Source: Echinarachnius parma (lineage: Eukaryota > Echinodermata > Echinoidea > Clypeasteroida > Echinarachniidae). Taken from it: a stretch of 64,000 bases of DNA. Made by a program: the position numbers and the translations under genes. How positions within the stretch are numbered: position 1 is the first letter of the stretch; each line of letters begins with the position of its first letter. The notes beneath the pieces are model-generated. The model was not told the DNA's origin. It was given only the letters and a program-made list of their open reading frames with translations, and made no database searches. Below, in pieces: positions 21,761 through 34,408 of the stretch. The stretch is from the NCBI GenBank assembly GCA_037951105.1, contig JBAMJV010008031.1, positions 1-64,000 on the forward strand. Reading direction: 5' to 3'.

Positions 21761-22250
21761 TATCAAACCAATTTACACTGACAATGACATAAACATGTAC
21801 TTGTTACTTCATGTTTTTGCCATGGTCATACAAGATTAATAAAAGTGTTATTTTTAATACACATATTTCTCTGCTAATTCTTATTTGTTCATTTCAATAC
21901 AGGAACTGCAATAAATTATACACGGTCCGATGTGGGGAAAAACGTTAAAAGGACTAGATTTAGACTACCACGTAAAGTGCGGCTTTGTTTATCATTACGT
22001 CATCGTGCAAATGGTTCATTCGCGAAAACTTCACTCGTAACGTTACTTCTGTATGTCGTAGGTAATGTATAGACAATGCGAGGTTAGTAGACATTGTTTG
22101 TACCGCCTTTGCAAGCTTTGTCTATAATTATGTACCAAGAAATAATTTGTGTGTATGGCGTTAACTAGTATGACTGTTTACATCGTAGATCTACGTGACT
22201 CAAGAGGTAAATAACGTGTAAAGTTGAATGGCGTATAGCTATGATAGGGT
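21761..22250. other. intergenic upstream of EIF1
   Basis: No coding frame recognised. A TTACGTCA CRE-like site lies near 21995. The tract is mostly unique-looking. Confidence 0.35.
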
Positions 22251-22271
22251 GGGGGGGGGGGGGGGGGGGGG
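22251..22271. repeat. poly(G) run of 21
   Basis: Uninterrupted G homopolymer; overlapping minus-strand proline-rich frames are caused by it. Confidence 0.9.
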
Positions 22272-23009
22272 CACGGGGTTTGTGCCCAGATACAAACAAA
22301 CAAACAAATAAGCAAACAATACAAATACAAGGTGAAAGTAAAACAAAAAACATTAAGAAATAAAGAAACACATACTAGTAACAGGAATGCCCCCAATTAT
22401 TTGCCCGCCGCGCCCCCAATCAGTCCGACCACGTATACACCAACCACTGTATACAGCATACATGGCGTATGACTATTTAAAAATTTGAAATACTATCGAG
22501 CTGTTTCAAAAGTATCGATACAATCATGGAAAACAATCTGTTCAGGGGGACACATTAATTTATGCAATAAATTAGACGGAAAAGCTTTTGCCAATCCTTT
22601 AAACAAGTATATGTTATATATTTTCGATGGAGACCTATTACAATTTTAATTATGGGCAATTGCATTTCTTTTATTTGTAAAATGTTAATTCATCTAATTA
22701 ATTCATTCATTCCGATTTTGTCTGTCGATCATATTCATTACTAAAGAATGTATACAAATTAATGTAGGCCTATTATAACTACTGTAAATATCAATCATTT
22801 TAAAAATTGCATTGATTTATGAACAATAAAATGCACTTAATTTCATAAATCGCAAATTATCAGAGCCACACGGTTACAAGTCGACGGAGCTGAACGGCCG
22901 TAGTATAATATACATGTTTTCCTTTAAACTTGTGAACGGTGTCATTTTAAAAATTGTTTAAATATTTTTTTTTCTACAAATGGGTGGGATGGCCCTTTCA
23001 GCAACTTCA

Positions 23010-23225
23010 GCTTCTGCAGCTGATTTTCAAAGGGTCCCATTTGGTTGATAATGTTTGCAATGATATTCTCTAACATTATGTAAAGTTACCCATTTCATAA
23101 AGTTTGTATGAATAAGCCAAACAGCAAGGACCGAGAGAAATGTGAAAGCTACATGTGATTTTGGTTGAATTTGACCGAAGGTAATACATGGATCACCTTT
23201 TGTTCCTACTCTTATAGTCTTGGGC
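23010..23225 (-). repeat. family G fragment
   Basis: GAAATGTGAAAGCTACATGTGATTTTGG, TTGAATTTGACC and ATGGATCACCTTTTG follow the same order as the arm of the 54264-54552 palindrome. The 66-codon minus-strand frame here is incidental. Confidence 0.5.
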
Positions 23226-23353
23226 AAACTTGATGAGCATCAAATTAATCCGACCGCTATCATGACTTCGTAATGATAATGTATAGGCCTCATATTCAAA
23301 GTAATACACATCGCATTAGGTGAGATCTATAACTATAATTTACCTATTGATCA

Positions 23354-23799
23354 TGGGCGTCAACAGGCGGGGGACACGCCCCCCCCCCCCCGGCATATGA
23401 AAGTGGAGGGGATTGTCACCCCCCCCCCCCCCCCTTTGTTCGTACATACATGTATTTGCATACAATAAGGTATACCCCTTATTATACCTTCTTTATATGC
23501 ACCTTCTTTATTTTGGTCTAGTATCATTACTTGCAACTGTAGGCCTACTGACAGTACAGCCTGTATAACTGAGATTTATCATGTATTACTTGCATTTATA
23601 TAATATACAGTATGTGTCTCAGGTTCCAGGCACCAAAATCGCACAATTTCATGCCAACAAAATGCAAAAGCTCCCTAATACAGTGGGAGGGGGACACCCC
23701 TTTTCCCTTCCTCCCCCGCTCGGTCGATTCGCTCCCTCGCAATGCCCCCCCCCCCCCCCCCCCCCCCACACACACTGTTGAGAAGCTATTGACGCCCCT
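23354..23799. mobile_element. short inverted-repeat element with GGGCGTCAA ends and C runs
   Basis: GGGCGTCAACAG at the left and CTATTGACGCCCC at the right are imperfect inverses. Inside are three poly(C) runs (about 12, 15 and 23 bases), CTCCCCCGCTCGG and short A/T spacers. It resembles the other GGCGT-ended, G/C-run-carrying elements. No coding capacity. Confidence 0.45.
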
Positions 23800-24360
23800 T
23801 GACCTACATGACCCACAAACCCAGATAAAAGTCTGTGTTCTCACGATTGTTGATCCACTGATACAGCGTCTGGCTTGAGTCGAGCACTTATTTATATGCG
23901 CACCAATGTTGCCTAGCCAATAATTTTGTCTAGCGCCATCTTTTGCTCAAAGTTTTACACTTTGCTCGAGCCATGGTCGGTCGCTCGTCATCGATACACA
24001 CTTTTATATCGGTGGTGTAGATAGAGAAAAGGGGGATAAGAGGCGCATTTTGTTGTTGGTTCTGTTATTTTGTTTAAATCATAAAGATACAATAAATATT
24101 TGTCATAATACGAAAACATCAATTCCCACATAGCAAATAACATCATCATCGGTTGGGTAGCCCGTTTAAACTCAAATAATTTTTTTTTTTTTTTTCAGAG
24201 TGAATCACTTTGTATTTTCATAGTTACTCTGATATTTTCCCAGCCCTTTACCATTAAAAAATGCATCTCATTTAATTCCCGTTTTTAGTCGATGGTTAAC
24301 TACAATATTTGTATTGTTATTGACCTAAGTTACGGAGACTTACTACAACATAATACTTAC

Positions 24361-24439
24361 AGATCTGAGATAATTGAATAATAATCGCCAAGAGACAATT
24401 TGCACACATGCGGAAGCATCTAGCTACATACTCCGACAT
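24361..24439 (-). CDS. candidate first coding exon, unknown protein
   Basis: On the minus strand an ATG in good context (AAAAATGTC) opens 26 codons, MSEYVARCFRMCANCLLAII and onward, ending one base into a codon at a consensus GTAAGTAT donor. The second half is hydrophobic enough for a membrane segment preceded by Cys-rich residues. No downstream exon was found before the EIF1 start at 21557, and no family is recognised. It could equally be a chance frame with a good donor. Confidence 0.2.
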
Positions 24440-24866
24440 TTTTGAAGCTATATTAAAGAGCGCCTGAACCAAATGCGGGCACAAATTTCGCGAAAATGTC
24501 TCCACTTTCGCGAAACTTTTTTTTTGTGCGTAACTTTCGGGAAATGTTGTGGTTACAACATAAAAATGTTTATAGGAAAGAATATTACCGCATGCTGCTC
24601 TTGCCCGCTAGATGGCGACAAACACCTAAAGAGAGAGAGTTTCGCTAAAAAAAGTCAAGATGGTTAAAATTAATGCAATGGATAGCATGAAGAAGTCAAG
24701 AAACTAGTAAATGTATGTACATGTCAGGACTGCCATTGTGTATCCATCCCAAATGTTACTTCGCTCCTTATTCAGACATATACAAGTTGTTTCTTATTAT
24801 TTTTTCATAGCTCAGTAAATCCAATCACGAATTAGACGCAGGGCCCCCAGGGAGGGGAGGTGGGGA

Positions 24867-24886
24867 GGGGGGGGGGGGGGGGGGGG
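24867..24886. repeat. poly(G) run of 20
   Basis: Uninterrupted G following a GGGAGGGGAGGTGGGGAG lead-in; a potential G-quadruplex. Confidence 0.85.
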
Positions 24887-25233
24887 TTCATAGTACTTTT
24901 CCCGTACATCACCCTTCCCGAAAAGGGTTTTTTGCACCTTCTATAGCTGATACCCGTAAATAACATGATTTTGCCCAACTACGGTCCGAAAAATAAATGA
25001 TTTGAAAGGTTCCCTTTGCTAAATCCTGAACCCCTTCAACTTCAAGAATATTGGAACCAAAACATTAGTGGCCCAAACTTACTTTTTTTGGTAAAATAAT
25101 ATATTTTGGTGAAGGAAAGGAAATGATAATTGTGGCAATCGACATCAGGTCCTCTCGACAAAATGCTCGAACGTCCACGATGACCGAAGTCCGCCTTTTA
25201 ATTATAATTTCACCTAAAATTACAATCTTTTAA

Positions 25234-25612
25234 AGGGATCTAGTAACTTTGTTGACATGTGCAAAAAGTGATGAATGGTTGATGCAATGTATATTGTTGT
25301 TATCTCATATGTCCACAGTGTATTGTGTGAAAATTTCAAGTCAAATGGACATTGCATGGCCAAGTTATGAGCAAAAATGCAAAGTGATATAAACTAACTC
25401 ACTGCACTCACTTTGTACACGGTAAGAAAAACTCCGGGGCAGTTTTTCTTATCTGAATACTTTGATCGTACATATCTTTGTAACGAAAGGGAAATTTGTA
25501 AAACCGGAACCGGTCCCATGATTTTATTGTTAATACGAATACAACAAGCTATGAGGGAACCGCTGGAATGAACATTTTATTTTGAGGATTTGGACAATGT
25601 TACTAAGTCCCT
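25234..25612 (+). mobile_element. TTAA-flanked MITE, family B copy 1 (full length)
   Basis: It starts AGGGATCTAGTAACTTTG and ends GTTACTAAGTCCCT, with TTAA directly outside both ends. It is 379 bp. Internal landmarks are GTGCAAAAAGTGATGAATGG, TCACTGCACTCACTTTGTAC, TATCTTTGTAACGAAAGGG and AAAACTCCGGGGCAGTTTTT. Non-coding. Confidence 0.8.
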
Positions 25613-26379
25613 TTAACAAGTTGATGACGAAAGATTACTTATTTTGTAGGTCTATAAAACGTAGTAAGTGCGATACACTTTATAATTGTACTAGTACAAG
25701 CCATGTTATTCATACATTACATCTTCAGAAAAGAATATTACATAGGCATAATTTTCAAAAAGAAAGTTACTGTATGCATCTCAAGAATAAACGAAACTGT
25801 AGAGAGAGAAAGAAACAGAACAATATAATTGCGTTCCCGGAGATGTTATGACATTTCTGCAACCTGTAGGCGGTAAACAACAAAGGGGAAAGGGGTGGAA
25901 CGACAATTTTCTCAAACGCATAAAACCGCTTTTAATTTGCCCGAGAAACGACGAAATCAAAAGAATTTGCCGTATAGAAAAGACGAGAATCAAAAGAAAT
26001 TTTCGGCGTAAAAAAAAAAAAAAATACGGGAATCAAAGGGATCCATCCCCGGGGTGATTTAGGGGTGAATCGGCCCGCAATTTCACAGACGTGACGCAAT
26101 TTATCGAGTTGCTTAATGGTGTAACACCGCCGAATACAAAGACAACAATTCGTCTTTCTGTCTGCATTCCCGCCCTACAATGATGAGCGGTAATTGCGAC
26201 TCTAAAAAGAGGGAAATTATCCGAATCTCGGGATTATTGATGAATGGGGGAATGGGGAATTCGAGATTGGAAAACAGAAGCAAAAATTATAGTTGAAGAG
26301 AGAAAGAGAACAACAATTCGGGATTCTGTAGTATTTTAATACCAGTAGGTTTTTGCGTATTTTTGAGGGGCTTGCAGCG
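25613..26379. other. intergenic
   Basis: No gene recognised. It contains an A14 run near 26010 and several ATTCGG / GGGAATC oligopurine tracts. Confidence 0.35.
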
Positions 26380-26770
26380 TAATTTCGGGTCCCAGTCGGC
26401 GCGCCTTTGTGAACGTGTAAAACGTCAATCAGCGTTCGTTTACACGCACACATCACAGAGAAACATGCCGCCTTCTGTCAGCGAGCGACCGGCGCGCATC
26501 ACTCATTGGTCAGACCAACCGTGACGTAGTGCCACGGAGCGCTGCCTCGGCTCCCCATTGGCTAATCCCCGCCGCCGTCGACACCTTTAGCTGTCACGGC
26601 GCGCATGTCATCGTGCATGACACGCGGTCGAACAAGACCCGTTCAATGGGATGGGCGGGACTGTCGGCAACTGTTTATTTATGGAATGGTTTCGCTTTTG
26701 AGTTTGCCGCGCCGAGACGCTTCCTCAAGTGCCGAAATTCACGATAAAGTCTCTTTCAGACTACGAGCGG
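26380..26770. promoter_or_regulatory. CpG-rich candidate enhancer or promoter
   Basis: A sharp rise in CpG (GGCGCGCC, GCGAGCGACCGGCGCGC, CCGCCGCCGTCGAC) coincides with CCATTGGCT and CATTGGTCAG CCAAT-type boxes and a GGGCGGG GC box. No initiator-bounded protein frame was recognised nearby; the 72-codon frames inside lack any known motif. It may be an unannotated promoter or part of the Sp5 regulatory domain. Confidence 0.35.
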
Positions 26771-27554
26771 GAATAACTCGCACACATACCCATATTTTAC
26801 AAATTAATTGATTCATTTTCCATGCTTGTGCAAATATTTGTATTGTTATTTGCCTATTATATATATTGCTAGAGGAGCATGGAATGACCAGAAAATCCAC
26901 CCACCCCCCAATAAAAAAAGAAAGAAAGATAGACAAAAACACATTACAAACAAACAATCATCAAACAACAAAAATACGTTTAGAATAATTTGATTCAAAT
27001 ATATTTTTAAATGCTGTGTGTAAATAATGTGAGTGCCGGTAATATTATTATATTATTACTTGGCGAGGTTCTCAAACGCTACAAACCGTGGTATTCTTTA
27101 GACTTTAGGGTATTACATTTACTGTTTTGTATTGAGTAAAGAATACACTTTAATCCCATTAATTCTCCCCATTGGATATAATTGGTATACAAAGTCACGC
27201 ATCAGTTGGGCGTGGTAGGGGTAGATAATACCCTAGCTTCCACCACACCATTAACAACGGCTTAACCCTCACCGCGCTATGCAATCAAAAGATTATCGGT
27301 CTCTTTTACAAACACTTTTGTGCCCTTGGTCTATACAAAGAGTAGTAGCTCTTTGGTCTATACGGGTATTGGAATTATCCCACTCGTTTTTGAAGAGCCG
27401 ACACCAAATTCAAATACAACATCCAATCGATAAACAAGGTGATTATGGGGGAGCGATTTAATCATTTCAATCGTTAACAAGATTTCAGAGAATAAGACTT
27501 AAAGCCACGGTGTAACTGAAGGAGGAGAGGGAAGAGAAAGAAGTATAGAGGCGT

Positions 27555-27580
27555 GGGGGGGGGGGGGGGGGGGGGGGGGG
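27555..27580. repeat. poly(G) run of 26
   Basis: Uninterrupted G homopolymer preceded by a purine-rich (GAGGGAAGAGAAAG) tract. Confidence 0.9.
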
Positions 27581-28048
27581 TCTCCTCATCCTTATAATTT
27601 GTGACCATATGGAGAAACAAAACATAACAACTTAAGATCACAATGCATTTTAGGTTTGACATTGCCAACGTCATAATTTGCGTGAAGAGAAAGGTGTAGG
27701 CTATAGAAGAGAGAAAATAATTCAATTATGAAATAAAAACATGTATAATAGAAAAGGAAATTAAAAAGTACGATAGAGCAGGGAGGTATAGAAATTAGGA
27801 AAGAAAATAACGAATTGAAAGCTTTCAAAATTATAATCAAATGGTAAGACAGAGTTTTATAAAAACTGAAGAACGACTTTTATTACAAGAATGAGAAAGA
27901 TGCTCATAAAAAAAGTTGAATAGCAACACTATTATAAATTATAATTATAAAAGTGAATGTGATAATGAAAGAGAGAATGATGAGGATTGGAAAGAAAAAA
28001 ATCCTTTATTGCCAACATGTTATACCAACAACAACCCAGAGTCTATAA

Positions 28049-28106
28049 TAGTTAGATAGATAGATAGATATATAGATAGATAATAATAGGAAAACAAAAA
28101 GGAAAC

Positions 28107-28166
<60 letters not shown>

Positions 28167-28168
28167 CG
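28049..28168. repeat. (GATA)n microsatellite
   Basis: Two blocks: an impure one near 28049-28082 and a pure run of about 15 GATA units at 28107-28167. Such runs are usually length-polymorphic. Confidence 0.95.
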
Positions 28169-28230
28169 ATCTATATAATACCTGCGGTCTGTGATAAAAC
28201 TAAAACGAAGAAAGTCGGAAGGATAGCACT

Positions 28231-28251
28231 GGGGGGGGGGGGGGGGGGGGG
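28231..28251. repeat. poly(G) run of 21
   Basis: Uninterrupted G homopolymer about 60 bases after the GATA microsatellite. Confidence 0.9.
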
Positions 28252-28429
28252 ACTAGAAGTAAAGCGAGGGATGTTGGAAGAGCGAAATAATGTCCTTGGC
28301 GGGTAAAAACAAAATCAGTTTTCGCAACGAGAATCGAGACTCTGTTATTTGCCCATGCACTCCCTTGGCTGTTCAAGTTTATTGCGGCATCGAATAAAGC
28401 TCCTTTCAAGCTCAATCTCTCGTAATTCC

Positions 28430-28690
28430 TTCCGAAGCCACCACTCTAATCGCGAGGACATGAAGAATTAGGGTGGGAAAAGGGCTCAAATTTTATCCGG
28501 AGTCGCCATTTTTCATGTCAAACCTTTTCCCCGCTATAATATAGTAAGAAGTAAGCGGATGGCTTGCTGATTTTAATCGGGACGGGGCGGGGGAAGTGAA
28601 GCCGCAGGCACCGCGGCAAAAGACGGGAGGGATTTTGATGTGCATGCGCTGGATTAGGGCTCCGAGAGCCAAATCATATAGGCGATAAAT
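28430..28690. promoter_or_regulatory. candidate cis-regulatory block
   Basis: A repeat-free CpG-containing block with a homeodomain-like TAATCG, an Otx/Gsc-type GGATTA (near 28652) and a GGGACGGGGCGGGGG GC box. It sits in the long gene-free interval upstream of Sp5. It is called on composition and motif clustering only. Confidence 0.25.
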
Positions 28691-29175
28691 TGATCGGAAA
28701 ACGAAATAAATAAGACAGAAAATATGGTTAGAATATGATGAAATTGCCTTTACGCGGAACCGGTGTCTATATAATGAAAATGTAATATATGTATCTCGAT
28801 ATCACTTTGGTTTTGTTAAATTTGCCCTATATTTCGGCGGCGTGTACACACCACTGGCATGCAGTTTAATATTGGTACACAACAGTCAACAACAGTATTC
28901 CATCTATTCGTCTAATATTTGTTTTATTAGGATAATACGTGTGTACAATAATGTGTGACTAGGCCTATGTTTGTCCGCAAGCAGGTTTTAATCTATAAGA
29001 CCCTCAAACCTATATTCAGTATTCGAAATTTCAACAGACGAACAATACAAATCATTTTCTTACGATCGATGTCAAAATTAATTTACTATTTGCAATATTA
29101 CTAAAAACAGCAACATATTTAAAAAAAGGGAATTATCTTGCCAATTAAAATGAAATAATCATGAATTTAGATTAA

Positions 29176-29749
29176 AGGGATAGTTGACTTTTTGGTATAG
29201 AGAGTACAGTTTTAGTCAAACTTAATTTTAGAAACCAAAACCTGCACCATTATATTACAAACTAATAGTTATAACTCCACCATGCTCGAAAGGTATAACA
29301 AAGTATAACGAATACAAAATTTAAAAAAACATGTTATCATTAAAAAAAGAGCCATTAAAACTCAAGAGGGCGCTCTCTAAAACGCATAGGTTTCAACCAT
29401 TTTAAATAAAAAGTGTGCATGTGATGTTTTGTTAAAATAATGATTAAAATATAGAGAGATCATCAACAACTATTTTAAAACATCTATAGATTGTACATTT
29501 TTGAAAAGTGTAAGCATTTTTGTTTTTAACGGCTGGTTCAAAATTATTGAATTATTGTGGGACCCCCACAATTATTACGAATAGTTATATTTATGGATAT
29601 TTCAGCTGTCTCTGAACCGATTTTGATAAAATTAAGTTTATTCTGTCATTTAAAATGGTATGCTCTTTCAAAATTGACACTCAGTTTTTCATTATCTCAC
29701 TCAAAATTATTTCGTGCAGCGCCCTCTATACCAAAACTGAACTACCCCT
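29176..29749 (-). mobile_element. TTAA-flanked MITE, family A copy 3 (reverse)
   Basis: A 574-bp copy in inverse orientation, TTAA on both sides (29172-29175 and 29750-29753). It contains AGAGGGCGCTCTCT, AACGGCTGGTTCAAAATTAT and CTGAACCGATTTTGATAAAA. The central palindrome is degraded (GTGGGACCCCCAC). The 99-codon plus-strand frame over its right half is incidental. Confidence 0.8.
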
Positions 29750-30359
29750 TTAAATTGGTAAGCAACACACATCTTCTAAAACGAGTCATAACAAAATTAG
29801 CTTTAACACGGCATAACGTTATTTTCTTAATAGTTTGTATAGCTGTATATTGTTGAGTTAATATACACAATGCAAGAGGGGCAAAGTTTATATCTGTCTC
29901 CTTGTTTTACCTTCCTGATTTTCATCGTTATGCAATGTCAAAATTGAAAAACAGTTTTTGGAACCCTCTCAAACAAAATACTATCAATATTCGACTCTAT
30001 CCCGAAGAATGTGAACGAATTGTTATTGCTATTTTATGTTTCCATCATTATAATTTATAATTCGATATCAAAGCTCAAAATTTGAGTATCTAAGTATCTA
30101 TTCTAATGATTTTATATTTTATATTTAATATAAAATCTAAAATCATTAAAATAGATAATCGTTCGACACGCCGCTGTAAAAAAAAAAAAATGTTATCCGC
30201 TTCAGACGCAATGAAATACACTAGAAATTAAAACGCTGCAGCAGTGAAAGCTGACACAAAAAAAAAAACTGTTGGGCAGAACGCCACATTATAACACGCA
30301 TGCACGACAAAGGATAAGGGTTATATTGTGTAACCTTGTCCTATCACTTTCACATCGCT

Positions 30360-30740
30360 ATTCACCCCTATAATTGATCGAGTATATTGCCCCGGCTTAA
30401 AGACGTTATCGTCTTAAAAAAAAATTAAATCCGCAAACAAAAATGTTCTCCTCCAGTTGTGTTATCCCCTGTTTATCCCTCCTCTATAACTTATAAGACC
30501 GCCCAAACGCAAAGGGATGAATGCAGCGCCTGAAAAGCCCAAACCCCCTCCTTTTCATCCGCGTAATTATCCCGCGACTCCCTCCTTTATGGAATCTAAT
30601 TAGCCCAATAATCTCGGAGATGGTGGATTCTTACTCCCTTTGAAGCCCGCCGCCACGACATGAAACCATTGATAAATGGGCTCGGGAACATTTTGCCAAT
30701 TTATAGCTTTAGCCTACTTCCCTGGCGCAGACTATTATTT
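30360..30740. promoter_or_regulatory. candidate Wnt-responsive cis-regulatory block upstream of Sp5
   Basis: A repeat-free, relatively GC-rich island in AT-rich surroundings. CTTTGAA (30638-30644, TCF/LEF consensus CTTTGWW) is followed four bases later by GCCGCCA (30649-30655), a perfect match to the GCCGCCR helper site bound by the C-clamp of invertebrate TCF. TAATTAG and GTAATTA homeodomain sites and CCAATAA lie within 100 bases. About 13.4 kb upstream of the Sp5 exons. Confidence 0.4.
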
Positions 30741-30999
30741 ATAATGACTCATGTGAACCATGTGTATTAATTATATTCATTGTCTTAATAGTGCAATTAT
30801 GTCAGTTATAAATACGACATGCAGAGAGTGCTACGCATGCCGCTAGGACAATTTAGCACCCGAAATGCCCCACAGCTTTCACAAATTATAAAAGAGCCCT
30901 CCAATTCTCAAAGAGTTACAAGTAAGACAATCTATTTTTTAATAATTATCAGATAAATTGCCTTGTATTTTCATGGAAGTAGGCTTGAAAATGTAGCCT

Positions 31000-31900
31000 C
31001 CGAAAACAAATTAAATCTAGCACTACCATCCCACCTATTTTGTTGATTCTGTATATCTGCCACCTTCGTATTATCGTTCAGTCTTGTTTGTTTTTCTTTG
31101 TATAAGTAACATTTTGTTCGGCATCAATGCTGTTGTAAAGTGAAAAATAGAATTAGCTGGCTAAACATAAATATACATACCCATTTTGTTCTACCTAAAT
31201 TCGTACTCCAGTGCTAATACATGTTGTATCGAATATGATTTTCAATAAACCAATTTAAAAGGCAAAACAAATTAATAATACAAAACACTTATTAAGTGTA
31301 ATGGGTCTCCACCTCGTTAACATATTAATACGAGTAACGAATTTCACGAATGTCTGGAAGTAAGGCCAAAACGGACTACTCCGCCTTCTGTTGTTATTTT
31401 ATTAGCGTTTGGTTTCTTTGTAATCATGATAAAGGTATTGTCAATAGGGCTTCTTCGTGGTTCAAACAAGGGGGTATCGCTTTAATACATCTTTGGTTTA
31501 AAGTTCGCCATCAAATTTGCTCATTTTGGTCGGTGTGCGTTTTCTTTTCATGCATGACCATAATAGTCTTTTTCTTTTGACCGGTTAACAAGTTTAAACG
31601 GGATTTGCGTAGCCAAACTAATAGACTATTGTGCCGGGGTGTAATTTTCAGGACTATAGGAAAGGGCCTGGTTATTAGCCAGTCTCGAACGCAAAAAGGA
31701 CCGAAGAGGGCATAAAGGGGAGGAGAAATTATGGGTAGATTATTTCGTGTCCAGTTTGTTTGCGATTTTCGTTAGAAGAAAATAATGCCGACAAAACAAT
31801 GATGGCCCAACATGCAAGCCCCGACTCGAAAAGCAGTTTTCGTGTTTTTTTTTTATTTTTAGATATCTGTTTCTACATAAAATATTTGTTTGTTTGTGGG
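31000..31900. other. gene-free, unique-looking sequence
   Basis: No protein or RNA gene recognised. The interval 31330-31760 is repeat-poor with moderate GC and could hold further regulatory sequence for Sp5. Confidence 0.3.
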
Positions 31901-31999
31901 GTATGGTGGTGGTGGTTGAGTTGTTGTTGTTATTGGTGGTGGTGGTGGTAATGTTGGTGTGTATGTTTTCTTCTTTTATTTGAGGGGGGGGGGGGGGGG
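31896..31999. repeat. (GGT)/(GTT) simple repeat and poly(G) run
   Basis: GGT/TTG-type triplets at about 31904-31950 are followed by an uninterrupted G16 at 31984-31999. Confidence 0.85.
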
Positions 32000-33720
32000 T
32001 AGTGGTAGGAGTAATTTTGAATTATGATCTAAGAAGTGTTTGTTGATAAAAACAAAAATATATATATATAACTATTATATTTACAGTAGTAGGATATACA
32101 CGGCTAGTCTAAAAAATAAACTTTGGGTGCACTTTATACATGCACAATTCATCATTCGACATTCATTGTACGTCCTGACCCTGTGCAGCATGTGCTAAAA
32201 AATAGGATTTTGATTATGATGATTTCAATAAGTTTTACCCGAAAGATGTCATAATTTCTTCTCGACTTTCAGTGTAGCTTGGGACTAAAAAAAACATTAC
32301 ACTGGACACAGAGAAAAGATCAGGGCCCATATTCATAAAAACCGCGCTAGTTATAGTTTCATTATAATTATTTGAGATGCATGGACTATAATAATCATAT
32401 ACCGCGGCGACACGAAGTTGTCTGGATCTGTTACTATGGTTAGGCATTTATTATACCTGCCATAAGTTAACCCTTGTTCGCAACAGACTAAAAGAAACAC
32501 TCGAGGAAATAAGATAGACGTGTTAACAAAAAAACTGAATTTAGGCCTCCACTGTGAACTCGATGAAATATATTTAGAATGGAACTAGTATAAGCCATAG
32601 TGGTACTGTGAACACAAGACAACACATTTATAATAAAAAGTAGCTAGTTTTATGAATATGAGCGGGCACTGACTTCATTGAATATGAGGCAGGTGTGGCG
32701 GGAAGCTTGCCCGCGATCTCTCCCCCGTTCTTCACTCGATACATCACCGACCGAAATATAAGGGGTTCATTTTATACGCGATGAGGCGGCGAAGTTACCA
32801 TCGTTACATGCACATGCACACCGACAAATCAATGCTCTTGCAGATGGAAATAAATGATTCGTTTTGTTTGGGGGCAAAGACGGGGAAAGCCAGATGAAGG
32901 GAACCACCTTTTCACCGTTTTGTCTCAATTTATTTCACATCGAATCAATACATCGTTATGTTAGATCAAGCTCACTTAGTAACCCCGTGGTTAGATGGAG
33001 AACACCTTATTTTTTCATTGTTTTATCTTCGTCACCTTTCCGTCAAAATCGATAATTTTTTTCTTCAGATGATCACATTCTTCTCTACTCTTTAAACAAA
33101 TTTACATCAAACAGCACAGTATAATGAATCACAACTGATGCTTCTTCGAATTCGCATTATTGTTATCTCGCTTTTCTTTCAAAATCCAGAAATCGAATTT
33201 TCCATAATTTTATCCAGGTTTTCCTTAAAAATCAAGAATAATTTTACTTTGTACTAAAAAAGAAAACATATGTTTGGTATAGCTATTTAATTCCACCTCG
33301 GACAGTCTTTCTCTATTCTGTGAATGCTCATGGCCAAAACTCGATTATCAGGCCCCCAATACTAAAATTATGGCACATAATAATTATAATAGCCATCTAC
33401 GTATAATGTATTTTGTGTCATTTTATAATTATTATAAAATGACCATCTGATATTATATCAAATTAACGCTTTCGGGACCAATATTGTATCTGGATTAAAT
33501 TCTTCTGCAATTTATAATATATTGACTGTATTCCACAGCATATTATGTCCATAAAGAACATCTCCTGTCTGTCCTTATTCCTATACTCTCATTTTGGCAC
33601 CTTTTCTTCACGAATTTGGAGATCGTTTTGTTAGTTAATCGTGCGGTGATCAGTGTTGATGGATCGCTGCTCTATATATACGACAGCTTGGCCGCGCTTC
33701 CGCCGACATCCTCCCCGCGG
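32000..33720. other. gene-free interval upstream of Sp5
   Basis: No exon recognised. 32680-33050 is a CpG-containing, repeat-poor block (AGGTGTGGCGGGAAGC, GCGATGAGGCGGCGAAG) that could be regulatory. A short perfect hairpin (CATTTTATAATTATTATAAAATG) lies near 33419-33441. Confidence 0.3.
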
Positions 33721-33845
33721 AAACGGCGTAAGAAAAGGGAGGGAAAGACGGACTAAAAAAACAGAAAAGGTGGAGTAGAAAATGAGGCGCAAAAACGCCG
33801 GCTGAAAAGGAGACGAAAATGATTGTATAGTGTTAGATTGAGGGG
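33720..33845 (+). repeat. duplicated module, copy 1 (related 34420, 35120, 36226)
   Basis: It contains AAAGGTGGAGTAGAAAATGAGG, AAAACGCCGGCTGAAAAGGA and a CGCGGAAACGGCG lead-in. GGTGGAGTA(A/G)A and AAAACGCCGG(T/C) blocks recur at 34420-34510, 35120-35300 and 36226-36400. These may be repeated regulatory modules or remnants of a local duplication. Confidence 0.4.
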
Positions 33846-33859
33846 AAATTAGGGTTTAA

Positions 33860-34408
33860 AGGGATAGTTGAGTTTTGGTATAGAGGGCGCTACACAAAAT
33901 AATTTTTTTCGTGAGATCATGAAAAACTGAGTGTAAAATTTGAAAGAGCATAATATTTTAGTGACAGAATAAACTTTATTTGATCAAAATCGGTTCAGAA
34001 ATGGCTGAAATATCCATAAACATAGCAATTTGTGAATAATTGTGGGGCCCCACAAGTATTCAATAATTTTGATCCAGCCGTTAAAAAAATGTTTTAAAAA
34101 TTGTGCAAAAGAGGTTTTTAATTAGTTGTTGATTATTCTCTCTATCTAATCACTATTTCAACAAAACATCACATGCGCAATATTTTTGTTTAAATGGTTG
34201 AAACCGATGAGTTTTTAGAGAGCGCCCTCTTCAATTTTAACGGCTCTTTAAAAAAAAAATGATAACAGGCTTTTTACTTACTCATTTGTAAGTTTGTATT
34301 CCTTTCAAGCATGGTGGAGTTATATTGTAATGTAATGGTGTAGGTTTTAGTTACTAAAATTCAGTTTGACCAAAACTGTACTCTCTTTACCAAAACTCAA
34401 CTATCCCT
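33860..34408 (+). mobile_element. TTAA-flanked MITE, family A copy 4
   Basis: A full-length 549-bp copy, forward orientation, with TTAA at both edges (33856-33859 and 34409-34412). It has intact termini (AGGGATAGTTGAGTTTTGG / CAACTATCCCT) and the TGGGGCCCCACA central palindrome. Confidence 0.85.
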
